DNA of 64,000 nucleotides from an uncultured Flavobacteriales bacterium (GCA_937121175.1 CAKZKD010000004.1:186001-250000); one strand, 5' to 3'; shown: positions 36,619 to 46,753, numbered from the stretch's first letter. Numbers and translations: made by a program. Notes: generated from the sequence alone by a model not told the origin.

Positions 36619-39111
36619 ATGATTAAACATATTACCGCTCTGACCACAGTTATCTTCCTAGTACTTTTTTCAAATGCTCAGTATTGTACCTCTGTAGGCA
36701 ATTGTACCGACAATGACTTTATTGAAGATTTTGATTTTCATACTATTTCAAATACGGGGACTCAAGGCACAAATTGCGGTTCTAGGTTTAATCCTGGTTC
36801 TGCCTATTCCAACACTGGCCAAAGAGCTACTGTCACTCAAGGTGTTAAATACAAAATGCGAGTTGCTTCTGGATCTACCAGAAATAGAGAACAGGGGTTT
36901 GCCATTTGGATTGACCTAAATAGAGACAATGATTTTGACGACCCAGGTGAATTTGTCTGGAATTCTCCGATTGCTGATACCGCATTTAACGATTCCATTT
37001 TAATTCCTTATTCTGCTCAACCAGGCTTAACTAGAATGCGAGTAAGAAGTACTCGAAATTCTACATTTACAGCTACAGAATCGTGTACAAGGGTTGTTCG
37101 AGGTGAAACAGAAGATTATTTATTGGATGTACGAGCTGCACAAATTGCTCCCCTGACGGACTTTAGAGCAAACACTACTTTTACTTGTGACGGTACGGTA
37201 AAATTCACTGACCTCACACCTAATCAAGTTACCAATTATTTATGGGAGTTTGGAGATGGAGACACATCAACACTTCAGAATCCTACTCATACCTACACAA
37301 CCAATGGAACGTTTACCGTGAAGCTAACAGCACTTAATTCATTTGGTTCACAATTAGAAACTAAGACAAACTACATCACTTTTAATGCGAGCGGGCTTAA
37401 GGCTGCTAATTGCACTCCAACATGTAGCTCGCCAAATGCTGGATTTGGAGTAACTGATTTTTCTTTTACCTCTATTAGTAATGCAAGTAATGATGCTACT
37501 TCTGGTTTTGAGGATTTATCATGTATTCAAGGTGCAGCTTCTCAAGGAGTAATTTATCAGATGACAGCTTCTGCACTTAATGCTCCTGCAAACCAAGCAT
37601 TTAGGGCGTGGATTGATTACAATAACGATGGGGTATTTAGTAACTCTACTGAATTGGTTTTAGACGAAACAGATACAAAATCGACTACGGTTAATATTAG
37701 AATTCCGAGTAATGTGGTGCTAAATACAGCCTTAAGAATTCGAGTGGCTGGAGTTTACACCCTCAGTGCACCCGCAACCTCAAACTTCAATGCATGTGCA
37801 AATCTTACCTATGGACAGATGGAGGATTATGGAATTGTAATTTCACTAAATAACGCTGCTCCGCAAGCTGAATTTGAGGCAGAGAATACAAAATCTTGCG
37901 ATGGACGCGTAGTTTTTGAAGATTTATCTACAAATGTACCCACCTCTTGGAACTGGGAATTTGGTGATGGTAACACAAGTACGTTGCAACACCCTATTCA
38001 CACCTACACTTCTAGTGGTTCATTTGAGGTTAAACTCACCTCGTCTAATTTGTATGGGACTAATGACATTACAAAAACTGGATACATAACTGTTGCTCTG
38101 GCCGACGCTGTAAAATCTACTTGTTCGCCTTCTACCAATTCTCATAGAGAAGATTACGGCATTCATTCGGTATTATTTGAATCAATAAACAACAAAACTG
38201 AGGATGGACGAGTTGGTTATGAGGATTTCAGTTGTTCGAATCAAGTAAGAGTTGAAGACGGAAAAACGTACAACATTGAAATAAAAACCGGTTCCAAGAA
38301 CTTAGAAGACGTATATGTTTGGATTGATTATAACAACGATGGACTACTTGATCCAAATACAGAACAAGCTTTTTATTCTGGAAGTGATAGCTCTCACAGT
38401 GGAACCATAACCATTTCATCGGCCAGCGTAAAGTGGAAATCGCTAAGAATGAGAATAATGAGTGACATTCTAGGTACAAATCCAAATGCATGTACCAACC
38501 CAACTTATGGCCAGGCGGAAGATTATGCAATAATTATTGAAGGTGACACTACTGTCGGACCACAAGCACCTTCGGCTGCATTTCAATCAGATTCCGTTCA
38601 ATCTTGTTTAGGATTAATAAAATTTACGGATAACTCCACCAATAGTCCATCAACTTGGTCATGGGATTTTGGAGACGGAAAAACCTCAACAATAAAAAAC
38701 CCAACACATCAGTATTCTGCTCCAGGCATCTATACTGTTAAACTAACGGCCTCCAATAGCATTGGATCAGATTTGGTTACGAAAACTAGTCTAATTGAGG
38801 TTGATGAAAAATTTTGTATTCCAGGAAACAAAGACCCTCTAGATATTGCGAATGAATTATCCGAAAAAGGCATTTCAGTTTATCCAAACCCAGCGAAAAA
38901 CTTTATTACGCTTAGTATCCCCAATTCGAGTGTTAACAAAATTGAAGTCGCCATAATTTCGGTTCAAGGACAAATTCTATTTTTGGATAAATACGCACCC
39001 GAGACGGATTTTTCAGTAAATATTGATATCAATGAATTTTCAAAAGGTGTTCACTTTATTCAGGTTACGATGGGAGAAAATTCTTTCTCTAAAAAGTTGA
39101 TTATAAAATAA
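36619..39111 (+). CDS. T9SS type A cargo with three GEVED-PKD repeats
   Basis: The protein has 830 residues with a signal peptide (MIKHITALTTVIFLVLFSNAQ). It has three alternating pairs: a GEVED domain (WIDLNRDNDFDD..., WIDYNNDGVFSN..., WIDYNNDGLLDP..., ending ETEDYLL, QMEDYGIVI, QAEDYAIII) followed by a PKD domain (WEFGDGDTSTLQNPTHTY, WEFGDGNTSTLQHPIHTY, WDFGDGKTSTIKNPTHQY). A type A sorting domain ends it (ISVYPNPAKNF ... SFSKKLIIK). No catalytic domain is seen, so it is likely adhesive. TACTTTTA at 36594-36601 is a near-match promoter box. One base separates it from the next gene. Confidence 0.9.
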   Translation: MIKHITALTTVIFLVLFSNAQYCTSVGNCTDNDFIEDFDFHTISNTGTQGTNCGSRFNPGSAYSNTGQRATVTQGVKYKMRVASGSTRNREQGFAIWIDLNRDNDFDDPGEFVWNSPIADTAFNDSILIPYSAQPGLTRMRVRSTRNSTFTATESCTRVVRGETEDYLLDVRAAQIAPLTDFRANTTFTCDGTVKFTDLTPNQVTNYLWEFGDGDTSTLQNPTHTYTTNGTFTVKLTALNSFGSQLETKTNYITFNASGLKAANCTPTCSSPNAGFGVTDFSFTSISNASNDATSGFEDLSCIQGAASQGVIYQMTASALNAPANQAFRAWIDYNNDGVFSNSTELVLDETDTKSTTVNIRIPSNVVLNTALRIRVAGVYTLSAPATSNFNACANLTYGQMEDYGIVISLNNAAPQAEFEAENTKSCDGRVVFEDLSTNVPTSWNWEFGDGNTSTLQHPIHTYTSSGSFEVKLTSSNLYGTNDITKTGYITVALADAVKSTCSPSTNSHREDYGIHSVLFESINNKTEDGRVGYEDFSCSNQVRVEDGKTYNIEIKTGSKNLEDVYVWIDYNNDGLLDPNTEQAFYSGSDSSHSGTITISSASVKWKSLRMRIMSDILGTNPNACTNPTYGQAEDYAIIIEGDTTVGPQAPSAAFQSDSVQSCLGLIKFTDNSTNSPSTWSWDFGDGKTSTIKNPTHQYSAPGIYTVKLTASNSIGSDLVTKTSLIEVDEKFCIPGNKDPLDIANELSEKGISVYPNPAKNFITLSIPNSSVNKIEVAIISVQGQILFLDKYAPETDFSVNIDINEFSKGVHFIQVTMGENSFSKKLIIK

Positions 39112-39112
39112 G

Positions 39113-42100
39113 ATGGGCAAACAGCTTTCAATACTAATTTGCTCACTTGGTATTTTGTTGGGAATAGCCAACACAACCAAAGCAACTCACATTTATGGCG
39201 GAGACATTTCTTATGTTTATCTGCGAGACTCTTTAGGAGGTGCATTTCACATTTATGCGGTCACTATGACAATGTACCAAGATTGTAACTCTGCAAACTG
39301 GGGAGGTGCGTTTCCTGAACAATCTGTTCCAATTCACATTTATGAGGGAGCTCTGAACGCTACTAGCCTTCCACTAAACACCAGAAGAGCTATTGCTCAA
39401 CTTGGATTAATCGAGAATGTAACAATTCAAAGTAACCTTCCAGGTGGTTGTGCACTCACGGGAGGTAGTTGTATTGCCAAAACAGTTTATGCTGGGATTA
39501 CTGCTCTGCCAACATCATTTACTGGATACCATTTCATTTACGATAGATGCTGTAGAACTGATGGGGTTACAAATGTAAATGTACCCGTAAACTCCAGAAC
39601 TGACGGTACGTTATTACACAGTTGGACCGCTTCAACTTCAACAAAAAACACTTCACCAAAGTTCAGGGATTTTGACTTTCCATTTATTTGTGTCGGTCGC
39701 GAAAACGGAGTTTTGAACATAGCTCAAGACCCTGATGGAGATTTATTAAACTACTCTTTGTATGCACCGTTTGACGGTTTAGCTCAAAACGGAAATTACA
39801 ACGGTGGGTATGCAACATTTCCACCTTCCAATGTAAATTATAGAACAACTCCAGATGTTTACACCGCGCAAAAACCTCTAGGAAATGGAGGAAACATCTC
39901 TTTGAATGGGCTCACTGGCTATACGACAATGCGCTCTAATGTGTCCGGAATTTACGTTGTGGGTGTAAAAGTTACCGAAATTGACAAAAACGGAAATACC
40001 ATTGGAATTGTGCATCGAGAATATCAATTTCCATTTGTAAACTGTAACGACACAAACTCAGCCTCTCCCACCCTTATTGGTGGAAAATCGAATTATGAAG
40101 TTGATGCCGGTGATACACTTTGTTTCGATATTGAGTTTGAAGATAAAGGAGGTTCCCCGGTAAACTATTTATATCGTGTAGAAGGCTTAATTTTCGACAC
40201 AAATTTCACTAAACCACCAGCTACTCTTACCAATCCTGTTTTTGGAGCAAACACGTCACAACAAACATTTTGCTGGGAAACAACTTGTGAGCAAGGCAGG
40301 AGTACCAATTATTACTTTACTGCTTCTGTGGCAGACTCGGCTTGTGTGCCCAACACCAACAATGTAGTTTTTGAAGTTAAAGTAAATCCCGCTGAGACGC
40401 CTAAAGTTATTAATGGTCCAACTAGTCTTTGCGCAGGAGCTTCTAACGTTGAATACTCTACTGATACTATTGCAGGTCTTGTTTACAATTGGACAGTTAC
40501 TGGTGGTAGCATTATTGCTGGAGGGTCTGGTCCAAGTATAACGGTTGACTGGGGAAATGGCCCAGGTGGAAACATTCAAGTTTCTGGAGTAAATTCAACT
40601 GGTTGTACCGGTGACACCATCGACTTAGCTGTTTTTGTTGCAACATTTCCTGTAAATCCTGGTAATGACCAGCTAATTTGCACAGGAGATACAGCAACTT
40701 TAGGTTCAACTGGAGGATTATCAACCGCGCCTCCTGGGTATTCAATAAAATGGTCTCCAAGTGCAACTGTTGATAACGATACACTTCAAAACCCAAAAGC
40801 ATTTCCGTCTGTAACTACTGATTACGTTTTAACCGTTACTGATAGTACGGGACAATGTAAAGTGGTAGATACGGTTACCATTACTGTTGGTATTAATCCG
40901 GCGGCTTCGGTAAGTAACGACACCACTTTGTGCGAGGGAAATCAAACCACTTTAATTGCCACAGGTGGAACGATTTACGATTGGTCTCCAGGAACTTTAC
41001 TAAACGATAGTACTATACCAAACCCAGTCACTAACATTACTGCAGATCAAATGTTCATTGTAAAGATTGAAGACCCGGGTAATGCCTGCCCTGTGTTTGA
41101 TACTGTATTTGTAACCATAGATGGTCAATCTGACTTAAACCCAGGAATGGATGACACCATTTGTATTGGCTCAATTGACACGCTGGGTGGAACCCCTACT
41201 GGAGTATTAAACGCAACATTTAATTGGTCACCTGCTGGCCAATTGAGCAATGCAACCGATTCAAATCCGATATTTTCTTCTACGACTACAGGTTTAAACA
41301 CATTTTTTGTGACCATGACCACACCTGCAGGTTGTATCTTTAATGATTCAGTCAAAATCAATGTAGATACTATTCCACAAATCAATATTCTATTTGGTAG
41401 AAATTCAATCTGTTCTGGTGATACTACATATTTGGAAGCAACTGGAGGTAATACTTACCTCTGGAGTGATGCAACTCTAATAGGTGCAGGCCCGCATACC
41501 GTTTCGCCAACATCTGATACTAAATATGTTCTTTCCGGAACTGATTTGAATCAATGTGCCTCTAAAGACAGTGTAACTATAGTTGTTAAGCCTAATCCAG
41601 AAATACTTATTCCGTTCGACACCATTTTCTTATGTAATTTGGATACACTAACTATTCCTACAACTACAGGGGCTGGCTCGTACACATGGACACCTAATTA
41701 CAATATAAACAACACCACAGCCGCTCAGCCAAGAGTATTTCCTCGAACAGATACGACGTATATAGTTAACATTCAAAATTTTAACGGTTGCGATGCTATT
41801 GATTCATTGTACATAGAGGTAGGCGGAGAAGTACCTACTGATGCAGGCCTTCCGCAAACACTTTGCGCACCAGATACCATTCAAATTGGCGGAAACCCTA
41901 CTGCACGACAATTTAATACGACCTATTCTTGGACTCCTACCAATACTTTGATTCTTCCTACGAGTGGAAACCCAAGAACTTTCAGCGATACTTCTCAAAT
42001 GTACCGAGTTACCACCGTTAATGGTAGTTGTGGGGGAATTGACAGTGTGTTGATCACCGTAAAAAATAGACCTACAATCACCTTTACAAGAAACCCTTAT

Positions 42101-43543
42101 GAAGTTTGTAAGGGCGATACGTTAACGTTAGATACGCTTAGCTCAACTGGATTTATAACAAGCATAGTTATTTTCCCTCCACCAACGAATGTTATAGGCG
42201 GATCTGGTGTTAACCTGAGATTGGTACCAGACACATCTGTTGTTTATAATATCGTTTTGGCAGATTCTAACAGTTGTACTGATACCTCACAATTGGCAAT
42301 AAATGTGGTCAACCCTCCAAATGTGGTTGCGAGTAATGACACGTCAGAATGCGCGGGAACACCATTTCAACTTTCAGTTACTGGAGCAAGTACCTATGAT
42401 TGGTCTCCTTCTAACTTATTGGACAAACCCAATAGTTCTACCCCAGTAGCGGTTGCTGATACAACTACACAATTTATTGTAACAGGTACTACCCAAGCTG
42501 GATGCTTCGCCTCCGACACTGTGCTTATTACAATAAATCAATTGCCGATGGTTGATGCAGGAAATCCACATGTAGTATGTTCCGATACTGTTAATACAAT
42601 TCGACTTGGTGGCAACCCTACAGGTGCTTCTTCTACTCGCTATGTTTGGAGTCCTGCAACAGATTTGGATAACCCGAACACTGCGAACCCGATTTGTACA
42701 TTTACCTTACCACGTACCTATTTGGTTTTGGCGGTGGATACTAATGGATGTGTAAATAGCGATACTGCAGATATTAGAATTTATTCGTTTAAAGCAAACA
42801 ACGTTACGGCAGAATGTTCTGGAGATTCCATTCAATTGAATTTATACGACACATTTGGTACAAAACCATTCAATTTCCAATGGATTCCTGAAACAGGATT
42901 ATCTGACCCTACCCTACCTAATCCAAAAGTTTCGGTTGAAGAATCAACCACATTCAAAGTGATAATGACAGATTCTGTTGGATGTGTCGATAGTATTTTA
43001 ATTGATGTTTCGGTTAAAGAAACGGTAAAAGCAGATTTTGATTTATTAGTACAAGCCGATTGTGATAACACAACTGTTATCGTATTAAACCAATCAGAAA
43101 ATGTTGATGAATTTAATTGGTTCCTGAATGGTGATTTTATTAGTGACCTTGAATCTCCACAATTTACATTCCCTTATAACTCAGAGTTTAGTGTTTCTCT
43201 AATCGCCTTAAGCGCAGACAGTTGCGTTGCCACAGCGGATTCCTCTTCTGTTTCATTGAATTTTGAAGATTATTTTACTGGTAACATTCCTAATGTTTTC
43301 ACTCCGAATGGTGATGGAATAAATGACTTATTTGACTTTAGGCTAGGAAATAGACTTGAACAATGTTCCAATATCCAAGTCTATAATCGTTGGGGTGCTT
43401 TGGTTTTCGAATCACGAGAAAATGCACACATTTGGGACGGTAGAACGTTTACTGGGGAAATGTGTTCTGAAGGTCAATACTTCTACATTTTAGAAGTGAA
43501 CAGTACAACCTACAAGGGTAGCCTTACATTAATAAAAGACTAG
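39113..43543 (+). CDS. Giant T9SS type B cargo with ten Ig/PKD-like modules
   Basis: The protein has 1476 residues with a signal peptide ending near TKATH. Residues about 25-330 are a beta-rich N-terminal domain (THIYGGDISYVYL, DRCCRTDG). From about residue 420 an Ig-like segment precedes ten modules of 71-84 residues, starting near 516, 600, 678, 761, 832, 911, 993, 1073, 1149 and 1228, each with C-x-GD/xD near the front and YxWSP-like and DTxxx-x-V strands. A PKD domain (about 1305-1385) and a type B (gliding-motility) C-terminal domain (NVFTPNGDGINDLFDF, VYNRWGALVFES, WDGRTFTGE, YFYILEV, LTLIKD) follow. It is expected on the cell surface. Cotranscribed with the type A gene. Confidence 0.92.
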   Translation: MGKQLSILICSLGILLGIANTTKATHIYGGDISYVYLRDSLGGAFHIYAVTMTMYQDCNSANWGGAFPEQSVPIHIYEGALNATSLPLNTRRAIAQLGLIENVTIQSNLPGGCALTGGSCIAKTVYAGITALPTSFTGYHFIYDRCCRTDGVTNVNVPVNSRTDGTLLHSWTASTSTKNTSPKFRDFDFPFICVGRENGVLNIAQDPDGDLLNYSLYAPFDGLAQNGNYNGGYATFPPSNVNYRTTPDVYTAQKPLGNGGNISLNGLTGYTTMRSNVSGIYVVGVKVTEIDKNGNTIGIVHREYQFPFVNCNDTNSASPTLIGGKSNYEVDAGDTLCFDIEFEDKGGSPVNYLYRVEGLIFDTNFTKPPATLTNPVFGANTSQQTFCWETTCEQGRSTNYYFTASVADSACVPNTNNVVFEVKVNPAETPKVINGPTSLCAGASNVEYSTDTIAGLVYNWTVTGGSIIAGGSGPSITVDWGNGPGGNIQVSGVNSTGCTGDTIDLAVFVATFPVNPGNDQLICTGDTATLGSTGGLSTAPPGYSIKWSPSATVDNDTLQNPKAFPSVTTDYVLTVTDSTGQCKVVDTVTITVGINPAASVSNDTTLCEGNQTTLIATGGTIYDWSPGTLLNDSTIPNPVTNITADQMFIVKIEDPGNACPVFDTVFVTIDGQSDLNPGMDDTICIGSIDTLGGTPTGVLNATFNWSPAGQLSNATDSNPIFSSTTTGLNTFFVTMTTPAGCIFNDSVKINVDTIPQINILFGRNSICSGDTTYLEATGGNTYLWSDATLIGAGPHTVSPTSDTKYVLSGTDLNQCASKDSVTIVVKPNPEILIPFDTIFLCNLDTLTIPTTTGAGSYTWTPNYNINNTTAAQPRVFPRTDTTYIVNIQNFNGCDAIDSLYIEVGGEVPTDAGLPQTLCAPDTIQIGGNPTARQFNTTYSWTPTNTLILPTSGNPRTFSDTSQMYRVTTVNGSCGGIDSVLITVKNRPTITFTRNPYEVCKGDTLTLDTLSSTGFITSIVIFPPPTNVIGGSGVNLRLVPDTSVVYNIVLADSNSCTDTSQLAINVVNPPNVVASNDTSECAGTPFQLSVTGASTYDWSPSNLLDKPNSSTPVAVADTTTQFIVTGTTQAGCFASDTVLITINQLPMVDAGNPHVVCSDTVNTIRLGGNPTGASSTRYVWSPATDLDNPNTANPICTFTLPRTYLVLAVDTNGCVNSDTADIRIYSFKANNVTAECSGDSIQLNLYDTFGTKPFNFQWIPETGLSDPTLPNPKVSVEESTTFKVIMTDSVGCVDSILIDVSVKETVKADFDLLVQADCDNTTVIVLNQSENVDEFNWFLNGDFISDLESPQFTFPYNSEFSVSLIALSADSCVATADSSSVSLNFEDYFTGNIPNVFTPNGDGINDLFDFRLGNRLEQCSNIQVYNRWGALVFESRENAHIWDGRTFTGEMCSEGQYFYILEVNSTTYKGSLTLIKD

Positions 43544-43554
43544 ATTTCTCTAGT
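43539..43554 (+). repeat. Short hairpin at the stop of the type B gene
   Basis: ACTAGA, TTTC loop, TCTAGT; six pairs, the left arm contains the TAG stop. No T-run follows, so it is weak as a terminator. Confidence 0.3.
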
Positions 43555-43629
43555 ACTTGATTTTCAGTTAGTTATTATTACTTTTAGATGTTACAAAACT
43601 GCATTGCTGTTTAGCATTGCATAAATTTT

Positions 43630-43917
43630 ATGTCTATGGATAATGAGCATGAAAAACATACCTCAAAACCCTCCGACAGTTTGTACGAAGAAGCCGTACG
43701 AGCAGGAAAAAGAACCTACTTTTTTGATGTTAGAGCTACGCGAAGCGATGACTACTACTTAACGATTACTGAAAGTATTAAACGCTTTAAAGACGATGGT
43801 ACACATACTTACCAAAAACATAAAATCTTTCTGTATAAAGAAGATTTTCAAAAATTCAAAAATGCCTTAGAAAGTAGTCTTCAGAAATTAAACCAACTCA
43901 ATACAAACGAAGAATAA
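43630..43917 (+). CDS. DUF3276 (PUR-alpha-like) nucleic-acid-binding protein
   Basis: The protein has 95 residues (ATG 43630, or 43636 two codons later). RTYFFDVRATRSDDYYLTITESIKRFKDDG and KHKIFLYKEDFQKFKNALE are the DUF3276/PUR repeat, which in Bacteroidota binds single-stranded DNA and RNA. It dimerises to form a Whirly-like surface. TACTTTTA at 43579-43586 is a near-match promoter box. Only 7 nt separate its stop from the SulP stop on the opposite strand. Confidence 0.9.
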   Translation: MSMDNEHEKHTSKPSDSLYEEAVRAGKRTYFFDVRATRSDDYYLTITESIKRFKDDGTHTYQKHKIFLYKEDFQKFKNALESSLQKLNQLNTNEE

Positions 43918-43924
43918 CAAAAAA

Positions 43925-45538
43925 CTATACCTCGTTGTCCATCACGTCAGTCATTACATGATAACGTGGATCGTCGATTGAAGATTCTATTACTTCATGC
44001 AAAGCTGGATTTGCTTTAAGTAATAACACCTTACATTCTGGACTCAAATGGGTAAGACGCAAGTTCTTGCCTAATTGAAGATATTTCTTCGCCAGATTAT
44101 CGACCGCTTCAATTCCAGAATGGTCGGTCACCTTACTTTCTATAAAATCAATTTCTACATTTTCAGGATCAGTTTTAGCATCGAATTTCGCGTTGAAGTT
44201 TTGAACCGAACCAAAAAATAATGGGCCCCAAATTTCATAAACTTTTGTACCATTCTCTTTTACACGCTTTCTGGCCCGAATCATAGTAGCGTTGTTCCAT
44301 GCAAACACCAAAGCTGACATTATTACTCCAGCTATAACAGCAATTGCTAAATCTTGCCAAACAGTGATGCTTGAAACGGCTATAAGTACAAAGGCATCAG
44401 CCTTTGGAATCTTGTGAAGAATTCTGAAACTACTCCATGCAAAAGTTCCGATGACCACCATAAACATTACGCCAACCAATGCCGCTAATGGAATTTGTTC
44501 GATAAGACCCGCTCCAAATAAAACAAAAGCTAGAAGTGCCATGGCGGCAACAATACCAGAAAGTCGTCCTCTACCACCAGAATTTACATTAATGATAGAT
44601 TGGCCAATCATAGCACAGCCACCCATTCCACCGAACAGTCCATTTAAAATATTTGCACTTCCCTGAGCAATACATTCACGGTTTCCACTTCCTCTTGATT
44701 CTGTTATTTCATCCACCAAATTCAAGGTCATTAATGATTCAATAAGACCGACTGCTGCCAATAGAAATGAGGTGGAAAGAATTAAATCCCAGTGACCACT
44801 AACGGTATCAAGCAATGCAAAAATTTGGAACTGAAAAGTTGGCAAGCCACCTTCTAAGCCAGAGCCGCCTCCATCTCGAATAAATGAACCCACTGTTCCT
44901 ACCTCTAGTCCGCCAAATATGGTAATTGCCGCAACTACAATGATTGCTGTCAAGGCAGCAGGAATTTTTTCGGTAAGCTTTGGTAAAAAGTGCATTATTA
45001 GCATTGTTAAAGCCACTAAGCCTAACATAGTGTACATTTTTGCACCTTGAAGCCATTGGCTAACACCATTGACACTTTCTGTAAATAAACCCAATTGAGA
45101 TAAGAAAATAACGATGGCTAAACCGTTCACAAAGCCCATCATTACAGGATGTGGGATAAGTCTTACAAATTTACCCAGCTTAAATACGCCCGCACTTACT
45201 TGAATGAGCCCAACAATTGGCAAAGCGATAAACAACCATTGTAATCCTAAATTTTCAATAGGAACATCCATGGCTAATCCCACTTCATTTCCCTTTTGAA
45301 TCATGTGCACCATCACAACAGCCATCGCACCGGTAGCCCCTGAAATCATACCAGGTCGTCCACCAAAAAGTGCTGTAACCAAACCCATCATAAATGCACC
45401 GTACAATCCTACCAGAGGGTCAACACCAGCGACAAAAGAAAATGCAACTGCTTCCGGAACCAAAGCCAAGGCAACTGTTAACCCTGAAAGAATGTCATTC
45501 TTTGGGTTTAAAGTAAAGTTTTGTATTATTTTCTTCAT
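43925..45538 (-). CDS. SulP-family anion transporter with STAS domain
   Basis: The protein has 537 residues: about 12 membrane segments (ILSGLTVALALVPEAVAFSFVAGVDPLVGLYGAF at the front, the SulP signature) and a C-terminal STAS domain (about 440-537, VEIDFIESKVTDHSGIEAVDNLAKKYLQLGK). Family members take up sulfate, bicarbonate or other anions. The substrate cannot be read. No cysteine or sulfate assimilation genes are near; a carbonic anhydrase is 20 kb away, too far to call a bicarbonate system. Confidence 0.92.
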   Translation of the reverse strand: MKKIIQNFTLNPKNDILSGLTVALALVPEAVAFSFVAGVDPLVGLYGAFMMGLVTALFGGRPGMISGATGAMAVVMVHMIQKGNEVGLAMDVPIENLGLQWLFIALPIVGLIQVSAGVFKLGKFVRLIPHPVMMGFVNGLAIVIFLSQLGLFTESVNGVSQWLQGAKMYTMLGLVALTMLIMHFLPKLTEKIPAALTAIIVVAAITIFGGLEVGTVGSFIRDGGGSGLEGGLPTFQFQIFALLDTVSGHWDLILSTSFLLAAVGLIESLMTLNLVDEITESRGSGNRECIAQGSANILNGLFGGMGGCAMIGQSIINVNSGGRGRLSGIVAAMALLAFVLFGAGLIEQIPLAALVGVMFMVVIGTFAWSSFRILHKIPKADAFVLIAVSSITVWQDLAIAVIAGVIMSALVFAWNNATMIRARKRVKENGTKVYEIWGPLFFGSVQNFNAKFDAKTDPENVEIDFIESKVTDHSGIEAVDNLAKKYLQLGKNLRLTHLSPECKVLLLKANPALHEVIESSIDDPRYHVMTDVMDNEV

Positions 45539-45563
45539 GTAGCAGCTTGTTCAAAAATGGCGG

Positions 45564-45571
45564 CAAAAGTA
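45564..45571 (-). promoter_or_regulatory. Candidate -7 box (TACTTTTG) of the SulP gene
   Basis: The minus-strand TACTTTTG ends 25 nt before the ATG at 45538. Identical to the boxes of pyrE, rsfS, atpD, porin and dapD. Confidence 0.6.
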
Positions 45572-45610
45572 ACCTTAATCTTGGGTTTAGGTTCTAACAC
45601 CTTCCTTCTT

Positions 45611-46054
45611 CTAGTAGTGGCCTATTCCATGTGATTGAGAAAACCAGTTCCTCTTATATTTCTTTCTATCCCAATAGTATAATGTCCGAAAAGTGCTGAC
45701 TAATAAAACGTATTCTTCATCGTAATTTGATTTTATCCAGTCAAAAGATTTTTCTACTCCAATAATTGCATCGATTACAGAGGAAAGCTCTTCATAATTT
45801 CCCATCAAGTAATTATAGGATTGATATTCTCTTCGTTCGAGGGCTAAATAAAAAGCTAGTAAATTTTTATGACCAGTTCGATGCAGATAACGAACTGCAT
45901 CAAAATCTTTTTGAATAAAAGCGTCGGTAAGGGCTGCTAATTCTGGAAAACCATCGGCTACCAACGCCTGATAGGCATCTTCACTATTTAATAGCGCATT
46001 TGCGAAATTCCGTATTTCCTTCGCACCATATTTTGGCTGATTTATCTCTTCCAT
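45611..46054 (-). CDS. Helical protein of unknown function
   Basis: The frame stays open to 46318, but its front part is antisense to the LysE gene and reads as low-complexity Pro/Lys/Ile sequence, so I place the start at ATG 46054 (MEEINQPKYGAKEIRN), giving 147 residues. The rest is helical with repeated motifs like YQALVADGFPEL and YLHRTGHKNLLAFYLALERREYQ, reminiscent of an ankyrin/TPR-like repeat but not assigned. No signal peptide. Divergent from LysE with 82 nt between starts. Confidence 0.6.
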   Translation of the reverse strand: MEEINQPKYGAKEIRNFANALLNSEDAYQALVADGFPELAALTDAFIQKDFDAVRYLHRTGHKNLLAFYLALERREYQSYNYLMGNYEELSSVIDAIIGVEKSFDWIKSNYDEEYVLLVSTFRTLYYWDRKKYKRNWFSQSHGIGHY

Positions 46055-46136
46055 TAGAAAACGCAATTTACTGCTATCTCGCAGGTTCGAACTAAAATTT
46101 GGTCCACAACTCAAATAATATCTGCTATTTTGCTTT

Positions 46137-46742
46137 GTGGCGTTTTTTGATGGATATCTTGTTGGATTAGCAATGGTCATTTTCATAGGACCAGTTCTGT
46201 TCACCTTAATCGAAGCCTGTCTCTCATACGGGAAAATAGCTGGTGTAATGGTTGCATTAGGTATTATTACTGGTGACTTACTAATTGTAATTGCTCTTTT
46301 ATTTGGTATGCAATCCATTGAATTGCCGACCTATTCTCTTGAGTTTGTTTACACTCTAGGTGCTGTAATACTATTTTTTATGGGTATTAAATATTTGCTT
46401 AAAGCTCCTACTCGCAACACATCAAGTTTCATTTCCAATAAAAATCATATTTCCTCCTTCCTAAAAGGATTTGGCGTAAACTTCTTTAATCCTTTTGTGT
46501 TTATTGTTTGGACTGGGTTGTATGTGAATGCAACAAAAGAATATGAATCGGAGGTATCTTCAGGAAGCTATCTTTTTGGAGTATTAGCAGGTATATTTAC
46601 TTTAGACATCACTAAGGTTTTCTTGGCCGAAAAAATTAAACCAATGCTTACAGTCAAATACTTAAGGCCAATATCATTTGCCATTGGTATATTAATGCTA
46701 GGATTTGGCATTCGCCTTCTTGTATATTTGTTTACACTCTAA
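46137..46742 (+). CDS. LysE-family amino-acid exporter
   Basis: The protein has 201 residues with six membrane helices. The start is GTG 46137 (MAFFDGYLVGLAMVIFIGPVLFTLIEACLSYG), the LysE/RhtB opening. GVNFFNPFVFIVWTGLYV matches the second conserved region. These carriers export amino acids or related molecules; the substrate is not known. DUF1761 follows 11 nt later. Confidence 0.88.
   Translation: MAFFDGYLVGLAMVIFIGPVLFTLIEACLSYGKIAGVMVALGIITGDLLIVIALLFGMQSIELPTYSLEFVYTLGAVILFFMGIKYLLKAPTRNTSSFISNKNHISSFLKGFGVNFFNPFVFIVWTGLYVNATKEYESEVSSGSYLFGVLAGIFTLDITKVFLAEKIKPMLTVKYLRPISFAIGILMLGFGIRLLVYLFTL
46733..46740 (+). promoter_or_regulatory. Possible internal -7 box (TATATTTG) before DUF1761
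   Basis: TATATTTG lies in the last codons of the LysE gene and ends 13 nt before the DUF1761 ATG at 46754. It could give that gene its own promoter, or be chance. Confidence 0.3.
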
Positions 46743-46753
46743 AATTTAATACT

